The notes under the pieces are model-generated. The model worked only from the letters and a program-made list of their open reading frames with translations, did no database searches and was not told the DNA's origin. A DNA stretch of 64,000 bases from Clostridiales bacterium (GTDB lineage Bacteria > Bacillota > Clostridia > Christensenellales > UBA1242), in NCBI GenBank assembly GCA_003522085.1, contig DPGI01000005.1, positions 72,112 to 136,111 of the forward strand. The letters run 5' to 3'. Below, in pieces: positions 25,822-35,018 of the stretch. Each line of letters begins with the position of its first letter. Positions within the stretch are counted from its first letter, which is position 1. The position numbers and the translations under genes were made by a program.

Positions 25822-25848
25822 AACAAGCGAATTCGCTTGTTTTTTTTT
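25822..25848 (+). terminator. terminator after the small membrane protein
   Basis: The perfect palindrome 25822-25841 (AACAAGCGAA and its complement) runs into a T run to 25848, eighteen bases after the stop codon. Confidence 0.9.
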
Positions 25849-25859
25849 AACATATTTTG

Positions 25860-25880
25860 TATACTAACTTTGTTAGTATA
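25860..25880 (+). promoter_or_regulatory. perfect inverted repeat upstream of valS
   Basis: TATACTAAC (25860-25868), TTT, GTTAGTATA (25872-25880): a nine-base perfect dyad 25 bases before the valS start. Its left arm contains TATACT, a possible -10 box, so it may be an operator over the valS promoter or a leader hairpin. It is not a T-box. Confidence 0.5.
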
Positions 25881-25905
25881 ACTTTTGGCAAGGAGAAGCA
25901 CATCG

Positions 25906-28491
25906 ATGGATAAAACATACAATCCACATTCATTTGAAAGCGAAATTTATAAAAATTGGATGGATAAAAAATATTTTAAAGCAACCCGCAATCCAAACAA
26001 AAAACCATTCACAATAATCATGCCACCACCAAACGTAACAAGCAAGTTGCACATGGGGCATGCTTTTCAACAAACCATACAAGACATAATTATTCGTCGC
26101 AAAAGAATGCAAGGCTATGAAGCGCTTTGGCTTCCAGGAACAGACCACGCCGCAATCGCAACTGAAGCAATGGTTTCAAACAAACTTGCAAAGCAGGGCA
26201 TAACAAAAGAAATGCTTGGCAGAGAAAAGTTTTTGCAAGAGATAAACGCATGGTATGATGAATACAAAAACACGATTATCGAACAATTCAAAATCATGGG
26301 CTATTCATGTGACTGGGATCGCCTTGCCTTTACTATGGACGAACAAAACAACAAAGCGGTTCGTTGGGTTTTTGTTCACCTTTTCAAAAAAGGCTGGATT
26401 TACAAAGGAAAGCGCATAGTAAACTGGTGTCCACATTGCAAAAGTTCAATTTCAGACGCCGAAGTAGAATTTAAAGAAGAAAAATCGCATTTCTGGCACA
26501 TCAAATATCAAATTGAAGGAACAAATGACTATCTTGAACTTGCCACAACGCGCCCAGAAACCATACTTGGCGACACAGCGGTTGCTGTCAATCCAAATGA
26601 CAAACGCTACAAGCACCTTGTTGGCAAAAATGTAATTCTTCCAATCTTAAACAAGCCAATTCCAATTGTAGCCGACGACTATGTTGAAATGGACTTTGGA
26701 ACAGGCGTTGTAAAAATCACTCCAGCGCACGATCCAAACGACTTTGAAGTCGGCAGACGTCACAATCTCGAAGTTATCAAAATCTTAAACGACGACGCTA
26801 CCTTAAACGACAAATGCGGCAAATACGCAGGCATGAGTCGCGAACAAGCGCGCGAAGCGATCGTCGAAGACCTTAAAAAACTCGGCAACTTAGTCCGCAT
26901 CGAAGATTATGCCCACAATGTTGGACATTGTGAAAGATGTAAAACAATCATCGAACCTGTCGTATCAAATCAATGGTGGGTTGATATGTCTCAACTCAAA
27001 ATCCCAGCAATCAAAGTGGTTGAAGAAGGGAAGGTTAGATTTGTAGACGAACAATACAAAAAAACATATCTTCACTGGATGTATAATCTTAACGACTGGT
27101 GCATTTCGCGTCAACTTTGGAACGGTCACCGCATTCCAATTTTCACTTGCCAAGATTGCGGCGAAGTAATATGCGAACTTGAAGATCCAACTGTTTGTCC
27201 AAAATGCGGCAGCAAACACTTGTTGCAAGAGCAAGACACACTCGACACATGGTTCAGTTCTGCACTCTGGCCACTTTCAACACTTGGATTCCCAGACAAG
27301 AAAGAAGACTTAGCGTATTTCTATCCAACTGACGTGCTTGTGACAGCCCGCGAAATCATCAATTTGTGGGTTGCCCGCATGATATTCAGCGGACTTGAAT
27401 ATTATGGCGACATTCCATTCCGCGACATCGTTATAAACGGTATCGTAAAAGACGCAAACGGCAAAAAAATGAGCAAAACACTCGGAAATGGAACCGATCC
27501 ACGTGACGTAATCAAAGAATATGGCGTCGACATTTTGAGATATTCGTTGTTCAACGGCATATCAATCAACATGGATTCACGTTTCTCTGAAAAGAAAGTA
27601 GAACTCAGCCGAAATTTCTTAAACAAAGTTTGGAACGCAAGCAAATATGTGCTTATGCAACTTGAAGGCAACGAGGTTAAAGACATAAGCGAAGTTAAAC
27701 TCAACCTTGCCGACAAATGGATTATCACACAAACAAACAAACTTATCGACAGCGTAAATCGCAAGTTCGACAAGTATGACATTGGCATGGCAGAATCAGA
27801 ACTTGGCGACTTCTTCTGGACAAAATTCTGCGATTATTACATCGAACTCAGCAAAACCGACATGGCAGGCGACAATGCCGAAGCGTCAAGGGCAACGCTC
27901 AACTATGTCTTGACCATTCTGCTTAAATTGTTGCACCCATTCATTCCATTTATCACCGAAAAAATCTATCTTGAACTTCCAAAGCACGACGAAAGCATTA
28001 TGATTTCGGCATGGCCAGAAAAGACCCAAGACTATGAAATAGAATCAAACGAAATGGAAGAGATTATAAAAATCATCGGCAGCATCAGAAACGCACGAAA
28101 CGAGAAAAAAGTGCCAGACAACAAAAAAATTGTGATAAAAATTTTTCCAACCAAAAATAAACAACTCTTTAAGGCTGCAAGCGGTTACATTAAAAAATTG
28201 TGCTTAGCAAGTGATGTCTTGTCTATAAGCAGTGAAGAGCCATCACAAGGCGCAATCAACCTTACATTCAACGATTGCAAAGTTATTTTGCCACTTGAAA
28301 GCATGGTTGACATGGGCGAAGAAAAGGCACGCCGTGAAAAAGAAATTGAAAGCGTTAAATTCGAAATCGCAAGAAGTGAAGGTATGCTTTCAAATCCAAA
28401 ATTCGTAGAAAAAGCACCTGCCGCACTTGTTGAACAAGAACGTCAAAAACTTGAAAAGAACAAACAACTCTTGCAAGAATTGCAAAAATAA
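25906..28491 (+). CDS. valS: valyl-tRNA synthetase
   Basis: 861 aa from ATG 25906, with AAGGAGA at 25890-25896; a TTG at 25885 would place the SD inside the coding frame and is rejected. Class I synthetase: HMGH (HIGH motif, KLHMGHAF), an editing domain with TTRPETILGDTAVAVNP, a zinc-type segment CQDCGEVICE...CPKCGSK, KMSKT (KMSKS motif), and a C-terminal tRNA-binding coiled coil (EEKARREKEIESVKFEIARS). It charges tRNA-Val. Followed after 18 bases by a membrane protein gene. Confidence 0.97.
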   Translation: MDKTYNPHSFESEIYKNWMDKKYFKATRNPNKKPFTIIMPPPNVTSKLHMGHAFQQTIQDIIIRRKRMQGYEALWLPGTDHAAIATEAMVSNKLAKQGITKEMLGREKFLQEINAWYDEYKNTIIEQFKIMGYSCDWDRLAFTMDEQNNKAVRWVFVHLFKKGWIYKGKRIVNWCPHCKSSISDAEVEFKEEKSHFWHIKYQIEGTNDYLELATTRPETILGDTAVAVNPNDKRYKHLVGKNVILPILNKPIPIVADDYVEMDFGTGVVKITPAHDPNDFEVGRRHNLEVIKILNDDATLNDKCGKYAGMSREQAREAIVEDLKKLGNLVRIEDYAHNVGHCERCKTIIEPVVSNQWWVDMSQLKIPAIKVVEEGKVRFVDEQYKKTYLHWMYNLNDWCISRQLWNGHRIPIFTCQDCGEVICELEDPTVCPKCGSKHLLQEQDTLDTWFSSALWPLSTLGFPDKKEDLAYFYPTDVLVTAREIINLWVARMIFSGLEYYGDIPFRDIVINGIVKDANGKKMSKTLGNGTDPRDVIKEYGVDILRYSLFNGISINMDSRFSEKKVELSRNFLNKVWNASKYVLMQLEGNEVKDISEVKLNLADKWIITQTNKLIDSVNRKFDKYDIGMAESELGDFFWTKFCDYYIELSKTDMAGDNAEASRATLNYVLTILLKLLHPFIPFITEKIYLELPKHDESIMISAWPEKTQDYEIESNEMEEIIKIIGSIRNARNEKKVPDNKKIVIKIFPTKNKQLFKAASGYIKKLCLASDVLSISSEEPSQGAINLTFNDCKVILPLESMVDMGEEKARREKEIESVKFEIARSEGMLSNPKFVEKAPAALVEQERQKLEKNKQLLQELQK

Positions 28492-28509
28492 AAACATAAA
28501 GGAAGGCAC

Positions 28510-29352
28510 ATGGACAACGCTCAAAAATATATTCCAATGACCAAAAAAGAAAAGATTTTCCGTTGGCTCAACATCGCATTTGATATCGCAATCATGCTCG
28601 CCGGCATCGCTCTTGCAATTTATTATCACAGCATTGGCGACCCCAACAATCGTTTTTTTATCAGCCTTGGAATGTTGGGCTTTGGTGTCCTTCCTTTTAT
28701 TTACGAACTCATCTCACGCGCAAAACTCACAAATTCTGTATTTTTGATTTTTAATATTTATTTGCTTATTGCTGGTCTGCTTGGCGGCGCGCTCAATGGC
28801 TACAATACGTATTTTTGGCTTGGCAGAGTGGTTCACTTTATAATGGGCTATATGATGGCAATGCTTGGATTATTCATCATTTGCCGCACAAAGCACAACA
28901 CAAAAATGCACTATCTTATGGTCGCGCTTTTCTGCCTTGCGTTTTCGCTTTTCATCGAAGCAATTTGGGAAATAGGAGAGTGGAGTGCAGACAATCTTTT
29001 CAATCAAACAGCCCAAGGCGCAAAAATTGGCGAGTATGGTGCTCCACTAGTAACTGACACAATGGAAGACATCTGCTGCAACACCGGCGGCGCACTCTTG
29101 TTTGTGTTGCACTATCTCATAAGCAAGTGGTCAAAGAAAAATCTGCTTATTTCGTCAATGGAAAAAGAGTTTTCAATAAGACATAAATTATTTGAAAAAT
29201 CATCAAATAAATCAAAGGAAACAAACGAACAAACAAACGAAAAAAATGAAGCAATAATTGATGAAAATATTGCAGAAAATATTTCTTCACAAAATACTGC
29301 TTTGCCTGAAAATAACGCAGAAATAAATATTTCGGAAAATGATGAAAAATAA
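28510..29352 (+). CDS. membrane protein, YjdF/DUF2238-like
   Basis: 280 aa. Five or six membrane helices fill residues 18-215, with a conserved-looking acidic segment FIEAIWEIGEWSAD and a later VTDTMEDICCNTGG, the arrangement seen in the YjdF (DUF2238) membrane family. A hydrophilic tail (about 220-280) is rich in Asn, Glu and Lys and looks disordered. Function is unknown for the family. AAAGGAAGG is the SD before ATG 28510, and the gene is probably co-transcribed with valS, but this pairing does not suggest a role. Confidence 0.55.
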   Translation: MDNAQKYIPMTKKEKIFRWLNIAFDIAIMLAGIALAIYYHSIGDPNNRFFISLGMLGFGVLPFIYELISRAKLTNSVFLIFNIYLLIAGLLGGALNGYNTYFWLGRVVHFIMGYMMAMLGLFIICRTKHNTKMHYLMVALFCLAFSLFIEAIWEIGEWSADNLFNQTAQGAKIGEYGAPLVTDTMEDICCNTGGALLFVLHYLISKWSKKNLLISSMEKEFSIRHKLFEKSSNKSKETNEQTNEKNEAIIDENIAENISSQNTALPENNAEINISENDEK

Positions 29353-29413
29353 ATATTTATGTCAATATATATAAATATTTTAAATAATTAAAATAAATAT
29401 TTTAAATAATAAA

Positions 29414-29441
29414 AAAATCGCAAATAATTGCGATTTTTTTT
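29414..29441. terminator. bidirectional terminator
   Basis: AAAATCGCAA (29414-29423) and TTGCGATTTT (29428-29437) with a T run beyond and an A run before, between a convergent pair of genes. Confidence 0.85.
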
Positions 29442-29446
29442 GTTGT

Positions 29447-30298
29447 TTATTTAATAATTTCTGTCCAATCTGATGCAACAGCATATTTTCTTCCGTCGGG
29501 GTTTGAAAAATAGCTTTCAACTTCTCTGTTGCAAGAATCAATAATTTTGTCAATGTTATGATAAGTGTCAAGTGTTCCAACGTCCACGTTGTGGTAAGGC
29601 GCAATGTCATAAAAATAAACATCAGCTTCATTGTTTGTTACAAGCCAAGCAGGGAAGTATCCAGGGGCATCGCCGATATTGTTGCCTTTTTCCTTTTCTG
29701 CCATAAACTTGTGAATTTTTTTTGTGGTATCTGCGTTATATATATAAAACGCACCGCAAGCATAATTTCCGTCTGGCACGGCAGGTTTTTCTTGCAAACT
29801 TTCAATCTTGCAAGTTTTTGGATCAACATGAGCAACAGCCCCGCCGCGAAGAACTTTTTCGCTTGTTTCAAATTTTCCAAAAACAGTGTTGCCGCGATCT
29901 TTGCCGCGATAAAATTTGTAAATGTCACTGATTTTAAAATCGAACCAGTTGTCGGCAACCAGGATCATTGATTCGCCCTCATATCCAATTTTGTTGAGTG
30001 CGAAAGCAACATCTCCAACTGCGCCCAAACGGTCTTCATTACTTGAAGTTCCGTCGTCTAAAATAGTAACGACTTTATCAGTAACCATTTTGCCGGCGCC
30101 TTTAGCATCAACAAAATTTTTGTAGAATTTGTGGTTTGAAATAATGACTACTTCGTCGATTTCTGGGATTTCGTTTAAGTTGTCAAGCAAAAGTTGAAGA
30201 AAAGATTTTCCTTGAACTTCCAAAAGTGCCTTAGGGGTGTTTTCTGTGAGTTTTCCAAGTCTAGTTGCGTAGCCAGCACAAAGAATAAAAGCTTTCAT
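29447..30298 (-). CDS. sugar-phosphate/phosphocholine nucleotidyltransferase-like
   Basis: 283 aa. Nucleotidyltransferase (GT-A-like Rossmann) fold: start LCAGYATRLGKLTENTPKALL, where the conserved Arg and Lys of NTP transferases are present, then VADNWFDF (metal Asp in the VxxDN motif), GGAVAHVD, and IESLQEKP with GAFYIY. These enzymes join an NTP to a sugar or alcohol phosphate. The usual glucose-1-phosphate signature GxGTRL is GYATRL here, so substrate is open. It has its own promoter and SD AAAGGAGA. No partner biosynthetic gene is adjacent. Confidence 0.8.
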   Translation of the reverse strand: MKAFILCAGYATRLGKLTENTPKALLEVQGKSFLQLLLDNLNEIPEIDEVVIISNHKFYKNFVDAKGAGKMVTDKVVTILDDGTSSNEDRLGAVGDVAFALNKIGYEGESMILVADNWFDFKISDIYKFYRGKDRGNTVFGKFETSEKVLRGGAVAHVDPKTCKIESLQEKPAVPDGNYACGAFYIYNADTTKKIHKFMAEKEKGNNIGDAPGYFPAWLVTNNEADVYFYDIAPYHNVDVGTLDTYHNIDKIIDSCNREVESYFSNPDGRKYAVASDWTEIIK

Positions 30299-30321
30299 AT
30301 TTATCTCCTTTTTGTTTTGTT

Positions 30322-30350
30322 AGTTTAGCATATTATTTTTAATTTGTAAA
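30322..30350 (-). promoter_or_regulatory. promoter for the nucleotidyltransferase gene
   Basis: On the minus strand TTTACA (30350-30345), 17-base spacer, TAAACT (30327-30322), 24 bases before the start codon. Confidence 0.65.
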
Positions 30351-30405
30351 GACATAATGAGTTATCGTCAAATTGCAAAAAAAGTTGTTTCTTGAAGAGA
30401 GGAAT

Positions 30406-32202
30406 TTACTCTTCAACAATTTCTTTTGAATCGCCCTTTTCGTCAAATTGGCTAGAATATAAATCTGCATAAAATCCGCCAGCAGCCAAAAGTTGATTGT
30501 GTGTTCCGTATTCGACCACTTCGCCATTGTTCATCACAATAATTTGATCGGCGTTTCGAATGGTTGAAAGTCGGTGAGCGATGACAAAACTTGTTCTGCC
30601 GTGTGTCAGCCTATCCATAGCTTCTTGAATCAGCACTTCAGTTCTAGTGTCAACCGAACTAGTTGCTTCGTCCAAAATAAGCATAGGCGCGCCTTGAAGC
30701 ATAGCTCTTGCGATTGTCAGCAGTTGTTTCTGACCTTGGCTGACCATGCTGTCTTCTTTTAAAATCATATCATAATTGCCGGGCAGGGTGGTGATAAAGT
30801 GGTGAACGTTGGCAGTCTTTGCCGCCTCAATCATCTCTTCGTCGGTCGCGTCAGGCTTGCCGTATTTAAGGTTATCGCGAATGCTTCCTTCAAACAGCCA
30901 AGTGTCTTGCAGCACCATGCCGAAAAGGTTGCGAACATAGGTTCGAGTCATATCTTTAGTGTTAACGCCATCAATCAAAATTTCGCCGCTTCCAACCTCA
31001 TAAAATCTCATCAAAAGGTTTACAAGAGTGGTCTTTCCAGCGCCTGTAGGACCAACGATAGCGATTTTTTGCCCAGGCAGAGCAGTAAACGAGAAGTCGC
31101 GAATAACGGGTTTGTCAGGGTCGTATCCAAAGCAAACGTTTTTGAATTCAACTTTGCCTTTAATTTTTTTAAGCGTAACGGCCTTTTGATCGGCAACTTC
31201 TTCTTTTTCTTCCAAAAATTCCATAACGCGTTCGCTTGCAGCAGCAGCCGTTTGCAAACTCGAGAAAATCGACCCGAATTGCGCGATAGGTTGGTTGAAA
31301 ATTTTGATATAAGTTATAAAGGTTATAATTGAAGTGATAAACAGCAAATTGTTATTTGAAATAGCAATCCACGCGCCAAGCACGCAAACGCCAACATAAA
31401 TAAGGTTTCCGATAAAGTTAATCGAAGGCATCATAAGCGCTGAAAGAAATTGAGATTTGCGGGCAGAAGCGGCGAGGTCTTTGTTTATTGCATCAAACTT
31501 TTCCATAGCGTTTTGTTCGCCGTTAAATGCCTTTACAACGTTGTGAGCGGAATAAATTTCTTCAATGTGTCCGTTGATTTGTCCCAAATATTTTTGTTGG
31601 CGCACGAAATATTTTTGTGAAAACTTAACAATCAAAGCAATCAATCCAAACGCCAGTGGAAGTTCAATTAAAGAAAACAGCGTCAGTTCCCAGCTTATAG
31701 TAAACATCATCACAGGGATGCCGATAATCATAGTTGTTGAAGTGATTAAACTTGCAAGTGAATCGTTTAAGGTTTGGCCGATTCTGTCAACATCGTTTGT
31801 CATGCGAGAAAGCACATCGCCATAGGTTGTCTTATCAAAATAAGCCAAAGGCAAGTGGTTGATTTTTTCGCTGATTTGACGTCTGAAATTCTCTGTAACC
31901 TTTGCCGAAACTTTGGCCATGATGAAGTTTTGCATATAGTTAAAGCCAAAAGCGAACACATACATAAGTGTCAGCGTGATTCCAAATCTTGTTATGACAT
32001 CAAAGTCGAAAGGTGGGACGACAATATTTTCCATCATTTTGTTTAAGACGAAAGGTCCCATCACTGATATAACAGTTCCAAGAGCGGCCAAAATCAAAGC
32101 AATGATTACTGCAGCTCTAAACGAACGCAAACTGCGGAAAAGATATTTGATTGATTTTTTAAAGTCCTTTGATTTAGCAGGAGCATGTGCAAAAGGTGGC
32201 AT
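30406..32202 (-). CDS. ABC exporter half-transporter, catalytically complete subunit
   Basis: 598 aa. Type I exporter: six-helix membrane domain (about 25-325) then an ATPase domain with Walker A GPTGAGKT, Walker B LILDEATSS with catalytic Glu, and an unusual signature VSQGQ instead of LSGGQ. It pairs with the neighbouring subunit, whose gene ends one base upstream, in a heterodimer. Its own Walker sites with the partner's canonical signature would form the active site. Such pairs (LmrCD, BmrCD, TmrAB type) export drugs, lipids or peptides; the cargo here is unknown. Confidence 0.93.
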   Translation of the reverse strand: MPPFAHAPAKSKDFKKSIKYLFRSLRSFRAAVIIALILAALGTVISVMGPFVLNKMMENIVVPPFDFDVITRFGITLTLMYVFAFGFNYMQNFIMAKVSAKVTENFRRQISEKINHLPLAYFDKTTYGDVLSRMTNDVDRIGQTLNDSLASLITSTTMIIGIPVMMFTISWELTLFSLIELPLAFGLIALIVKFSQKYFVRQQKYLGQINGHIEEIYSAHNVVKAFNGEQNAMEKFDAINKDLAASARKSQFLSALMMPSINFIGNLIYVGVCVLGAWIAISNNNLLFITSIITFITYIKIFNQPIAQFGSIFSSLQTAAAASERVMEFLEEKEEVADQKAVTLKKIKGKVEFKNVCFGYDPDKPVIRDFSFTALPGQKIAIVGPTGAGKTTLVNLLMRFYEVGSGEILIDGVNTKDMTRTYVRNLFGMVLQDTWLFEGSIRDNLKYGKPDATDEEMIEAAKTANVHHFITTLPGNYDMILKEDSMVSQGQKQLLTIARAMLQGAPMLILDEATSSVDTRTEVLIQEAMDRLTHGRTSFVIAHRLSTIRNADQIIVMNNGEVVEYGTHNQLLAAGGFYADLYSSQFDEKGDSKEIVEE

Positions 32203-32203
32203 C

Positions 32204-33952
32204 TTACAATTCCTCCTTTTTCAGCTGCGACAGCGCAATTTCTTTATAAACAGGGCAGGACGAAAGCAATTCGTCATGCTTTCCAATGCCAACCATCTCT
32301 CCATCGCTTAAAACGATGATTTGGTCGGCGTCGCGAATAGTTCCGATTCTCTGTGCGACAATCAGGCAAGTCGTGCCTTTTGTATGCGATTTAAGCGCAC
32401 GACGAAGAGCCTTGTCGGTCTTATAGTCAAGCGCAGAAAAACTGTCGTCGAAAATCAAAAATTCAGGCTTGCGAACAAGTGCTCTTGCGATCGAAAGGCG
32501 TTGTTTCTGTCCGCCTGAAACGTTATGTCCGCCTTGTGCAATGTTGTATTGCACGCCTTCAGGCTTAGCAAAAACAAATTTCGATTGTGAAATTTTAAGG
32601 GCTTCATTGACTTCATCTTCGGTGGCGTCCGCCTTGCCGTATTTAATGTTGTCTTCAATCGTTCCTGAAAACAGTACTCCCTTTTGTGGAATGTAGCCAA
32701 TCTTGTCGTGCAAATCGGCAGTTTTATAATCCTTTACATCTCTGCCGTCAACCATAACTTCGCCTTCCGAAGCATCATAAAAGCGGGGAACAAGGTTAAT
32801 CAGCGTGCTTTTGCCCGAACCTGTCGAGCCGATAAAAGCAACGGTCTGACCTTTTTGTACTTTAAATGAAATGTTTTTCAAAACATAGTCGTCAGCGCCA
32901 GGGTATTTAAATGAAACGTTTTTAAATTCGATTGTGCCTTTTTCTGTAAGCAAATTTTCGTCGACGCCCGCGCCGTCAGTGATGCTTGATTGTGATTTTA
33001 GCACTTCGTTGATTCTCTGCGCTGAAACAATTCCTCTTGGAACCATAACAAGCAGCATAGAAATCATCATGAAAGCCATAATAATTTGCATAGAGTATTG
33101 TGTAAAAACGGTCAAAATTTCAAAGTCGATTTTTCCATCGTTGATAAGATAAGCGCCCAGCCAAACCAGCGCAAGCGACGTTGCGGACATAATAAAACTC
33201 ATGCTAGGTGAAACCAGTCCTGCAATGCGGTCGACAAAAATATCAGTTTTGGCAACTTCACGGTTGACGTTTTCAAACTTTTGTTCTTGGTTTTTCTCAG
33301 CGCCATAAGCGCGAACAACCTTTATTCCGGTCAGGTTTTCACGAGTGAGCAAATTGACTTTATCGGTCAACGATTGAATTTTCTTAAATTTAGGAACGAC
33401 AAAAATAAACATAACTAAAACAAGCAAAATCAAAGCCACAACTGAAAGGGCGGTGACAATGCTGAGGTCGCCTGAAAGGTTTAAAATTTTAATAACGGCA
33501 ACAATCCCAGTGATAGGTGCGGTCAATCCGAGATTGATAATCATAAACAGTGTCTGTTGAAGTTGAGTAATGTCGTTTGTCGAGCGGGTGATAAGTGAAG
33601 GAATCGAAAACTTGTTGATTTCGGTCATTGAAAAATCGTTGACCTTTCCAAAAACTTGTTGACGAGCCTTAGCCATAGCGTCAGTAATAGCAAACGAACT
33701 TAAATAACTCACCAAAATAGTGGTTGTATAAATTGCCGCCACAAAAGCCAGCATAATTCCACCGTTTTTAAGAATATCGCTCCAATAAAGACTTAAATCT
33801 CCCGCCATTGCGCCGGCCTTAATGTTGCCGACAATCGCTCCCATATATTCAGGGAGTGTAAGGTTGCAATACACTTGAGCGCCCAGCAAAGCGAGTGAGA
33901 GAAAAATAAAAAGCCAATCTTTGGCCGAAAAACATTTTAATAATTTTGACAT
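32204..33952 (-). CDS. ABC exporter half-transporter, degenerate-site subunit
   Basis: 582 aa from the ATG at 33952; a TTG at 33988 lies within the promoter and is rejected. Six membrane helices, then the ATPase domain with Walker A GSTGSGKST and a canonical signature NVSGGQKQ, but Walker B reads LIFDDSFSAL, with Asp in place of the catalytic Glu. This marks the non-hydrolysing site of a heterodimeric exporter. First gene of a two-gene operon. There is no SD: TATATA lies seven bases before the ATG, with TTGACT 17 bases further up, so the message probably starts at or next to the AUG. Confidence 0.93.
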   Translation of the reverse strand: MSKLLKCFSAKDWLFIFLSLALLGAQVYCNLTLPEYMGAIVGNIKAGAMAGDLSLYWSDILKNGGIMLAFVAAIYTTTILVSYLSSFAITDAMAKARQQVFGKVNDFSMTEINKFSIPSLITRSTNDITQLQQTLFMIINLGLTAPITGIVAVIKILNLSGDLSIVTALSVVALILLVLVMFIFVVPKFKKIQSLTDKVNLLTRENLTGIKVVRAYGAEKNQEQKFENVNREVAKTDIFVDRIAGLVSPSMSFIMSATSLALVWLGAYLINDGKIDFEILTVFTQYSMQIIMAFMMISMLLVMVPRGIVSAQRINEVLKSQSSITDGAGVDENLLTEKGTIEFKNVSFKYPGADDYVLKNISFKVQKGQTVAFIGSTGSGKSTLINLVPRFYDASEGEVMVDGRDVKDYKTADLHDKIGYIPQKGVLFSGTIEDNIKYGKADATEDEVNEALKISQSKFVFAKPEGVQYNIAQGGHNVSGGQKQRLSIARALVRKPEFLIFDDSFSALDYKTDKALRRALKSHTKGTTCLIVAQRIGTIRDADQIIVLSDGEMVGIGKHDELLSSCPVYKEIALSQLKKEEL

Positions 33953-33959
33953 GATATTA

Positions 33960-33988
33960 TATATACATGTTTCCATAAAAAAAGTCAA
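33960..33988 (-). promoter_or_regulatory. promoter of the ABC exporter operon
   Basis: Minus strand: TTGACT (33988-33983), 17-base spacer, TATATA (33965-33960). The start codon begins eight bases after the -10 box (seven intervening bases), leaving practically no leader. Confidence 0.7.
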
Positions 33989-34063
33989 ATAAATACAGTA
34001 AAACGTTTTTAATTTTTTGCGAGTTATGGTATGATTTTAATGAAAGTTAAAGGAGAAAAAATT

Positions 34064-35008
34064 ATGTCATTCAATTTATTTAAATGCGACAAAGTTGTAG
34101 ATCCAGTCATCCATGATGAAGAAGAAAACATCAACATTTCAATGGGTGTGCATATTTTAAGCGGCTGCAAAAACGTCAGTGTAAGCGGCAAAGCGGTAAT
34201 TTTAGAAGCTATTGGCACGCATTTTAAAGAAGTAAGCGGCAAAGCGTTTATTCAAATGTTTGACGCTGGCTCAATCGAAAGTCTATATGGCAAAGCAAAA
34301 ATCGGTCTTATGAAAAGCGGATTTATCGGCTCAGTATCTGGCAAAGCAAAAATCACAACAATCAACGACTGCGTGATCGACTATGTCAGCGGCAAAGCAA
34401 AAATCGGCACAATGAATGATGGATTCATACGTTTTTTAGATGAAAAAGCCGAACTTGCAACAATGACAAAAGGCAAGATAATGTTTGTCCGTGGTAAAGC
34501 AAGAATTGTTACACTTATCGACGGAGACATCACAGGGATTGAAGACAATGCAGAACTTGTTAGTATGATGAACGGGAAAATCACATATTCGCTCAACAGT
34601 TCAAAAATTGGAACAATCAACAATGGTCAAATCACACTTATTGCCGATGATGCAGAAATTTCAACATTAAATAAAGGCGAGATTAAAGAAATGATTGGCT
34701 CAAGCATGATTTCAGCCAATATGGAAGGACAAATCAAATATATGTGTCCAAAGGCGCTTATTCTTTACAGCCCGGACAAAAGCGAACAAAGACGTGAAGA
34801 ATTCAAACGCAATAAAAAAGAGCTTTTAAAAAATGTAGAAGATGAAATTAAACCAGAGCCACAACAAATGGAACTTGATTTAGAAACTGCATCACAGGAA
34901 AAATCTGCCGAAAAAGCAGAAAACCCAACCGAACAAACAAGTGAAACAAAAGAAGTAAAAAAAGTTACAACTGTTAGGAGAACAAACAAAACAAAGAAAA
35001 CAAACTAA
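34064..35008 (+). CDS. 17-residue-repeat solenoid protein
   Basis: 314 aa from ATG 34064, preceded by AAAGGAGA; an upstream in-frame start (34031) is unlikely. Residues about 40-226 consist of eleven tandem 17-residue units of pattern V-x-G-K-A-x-I-x-T-M-x-x-G-x-I-x-x, all the same length without insertions. This predicts a regular beta-solenoid, loosely like bactofilins. The tail (from about 245) is Glu/Lys/Thr-rich and looks disordered. No signal peptide or membrane helix is seen, so it should be cytoplasmic and could polymerise. The next gene, ten bases on, is a manganese-transporter-like permease. Function unknown. Confidence 0.75.
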   Translation: MSFNLFKCDKVVDPVIHDEEENINISMGVHILSGCKNVSVSGKAVILEAIGTHFKEVSGKAFIQMFDAGSIESLYGKAKIGLMKSGFIGSVSGKAKITTINDCVIDYVSGKAKIGTMNDGFIRFLDEKAELATMTKGKIMFVRGKARIVTLIDGDITGIEDNAELVSMMNGKITYSLNSSKIGTINNGQITLIADDAEISTLNKGEIKEMIGSSMISANMEGQIKYMCPKALILYSPDKSEQRREEFKRNKKELLKNVEDEIKPEPQQMELDLETASQEKSAEKAENPTEQTSETKEVKKVTTVRRTNKTKKTN

Positions 35009-35018
35009 AAGGTGAGTA

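Noticed and set aside
25885..25905. TTG start for valS seven codons upstream
   Set aside because: It would put the AAGGAGA ribosome-binding site inside the coding frame; ATG 25906 fits better.
33953..33988. Upstream TTG start for the second ABC subunit
   Set aside because: It falls on the -35 box of a clear promoter and has no SD; the ATG at 33952 begins the normal N-terminus.
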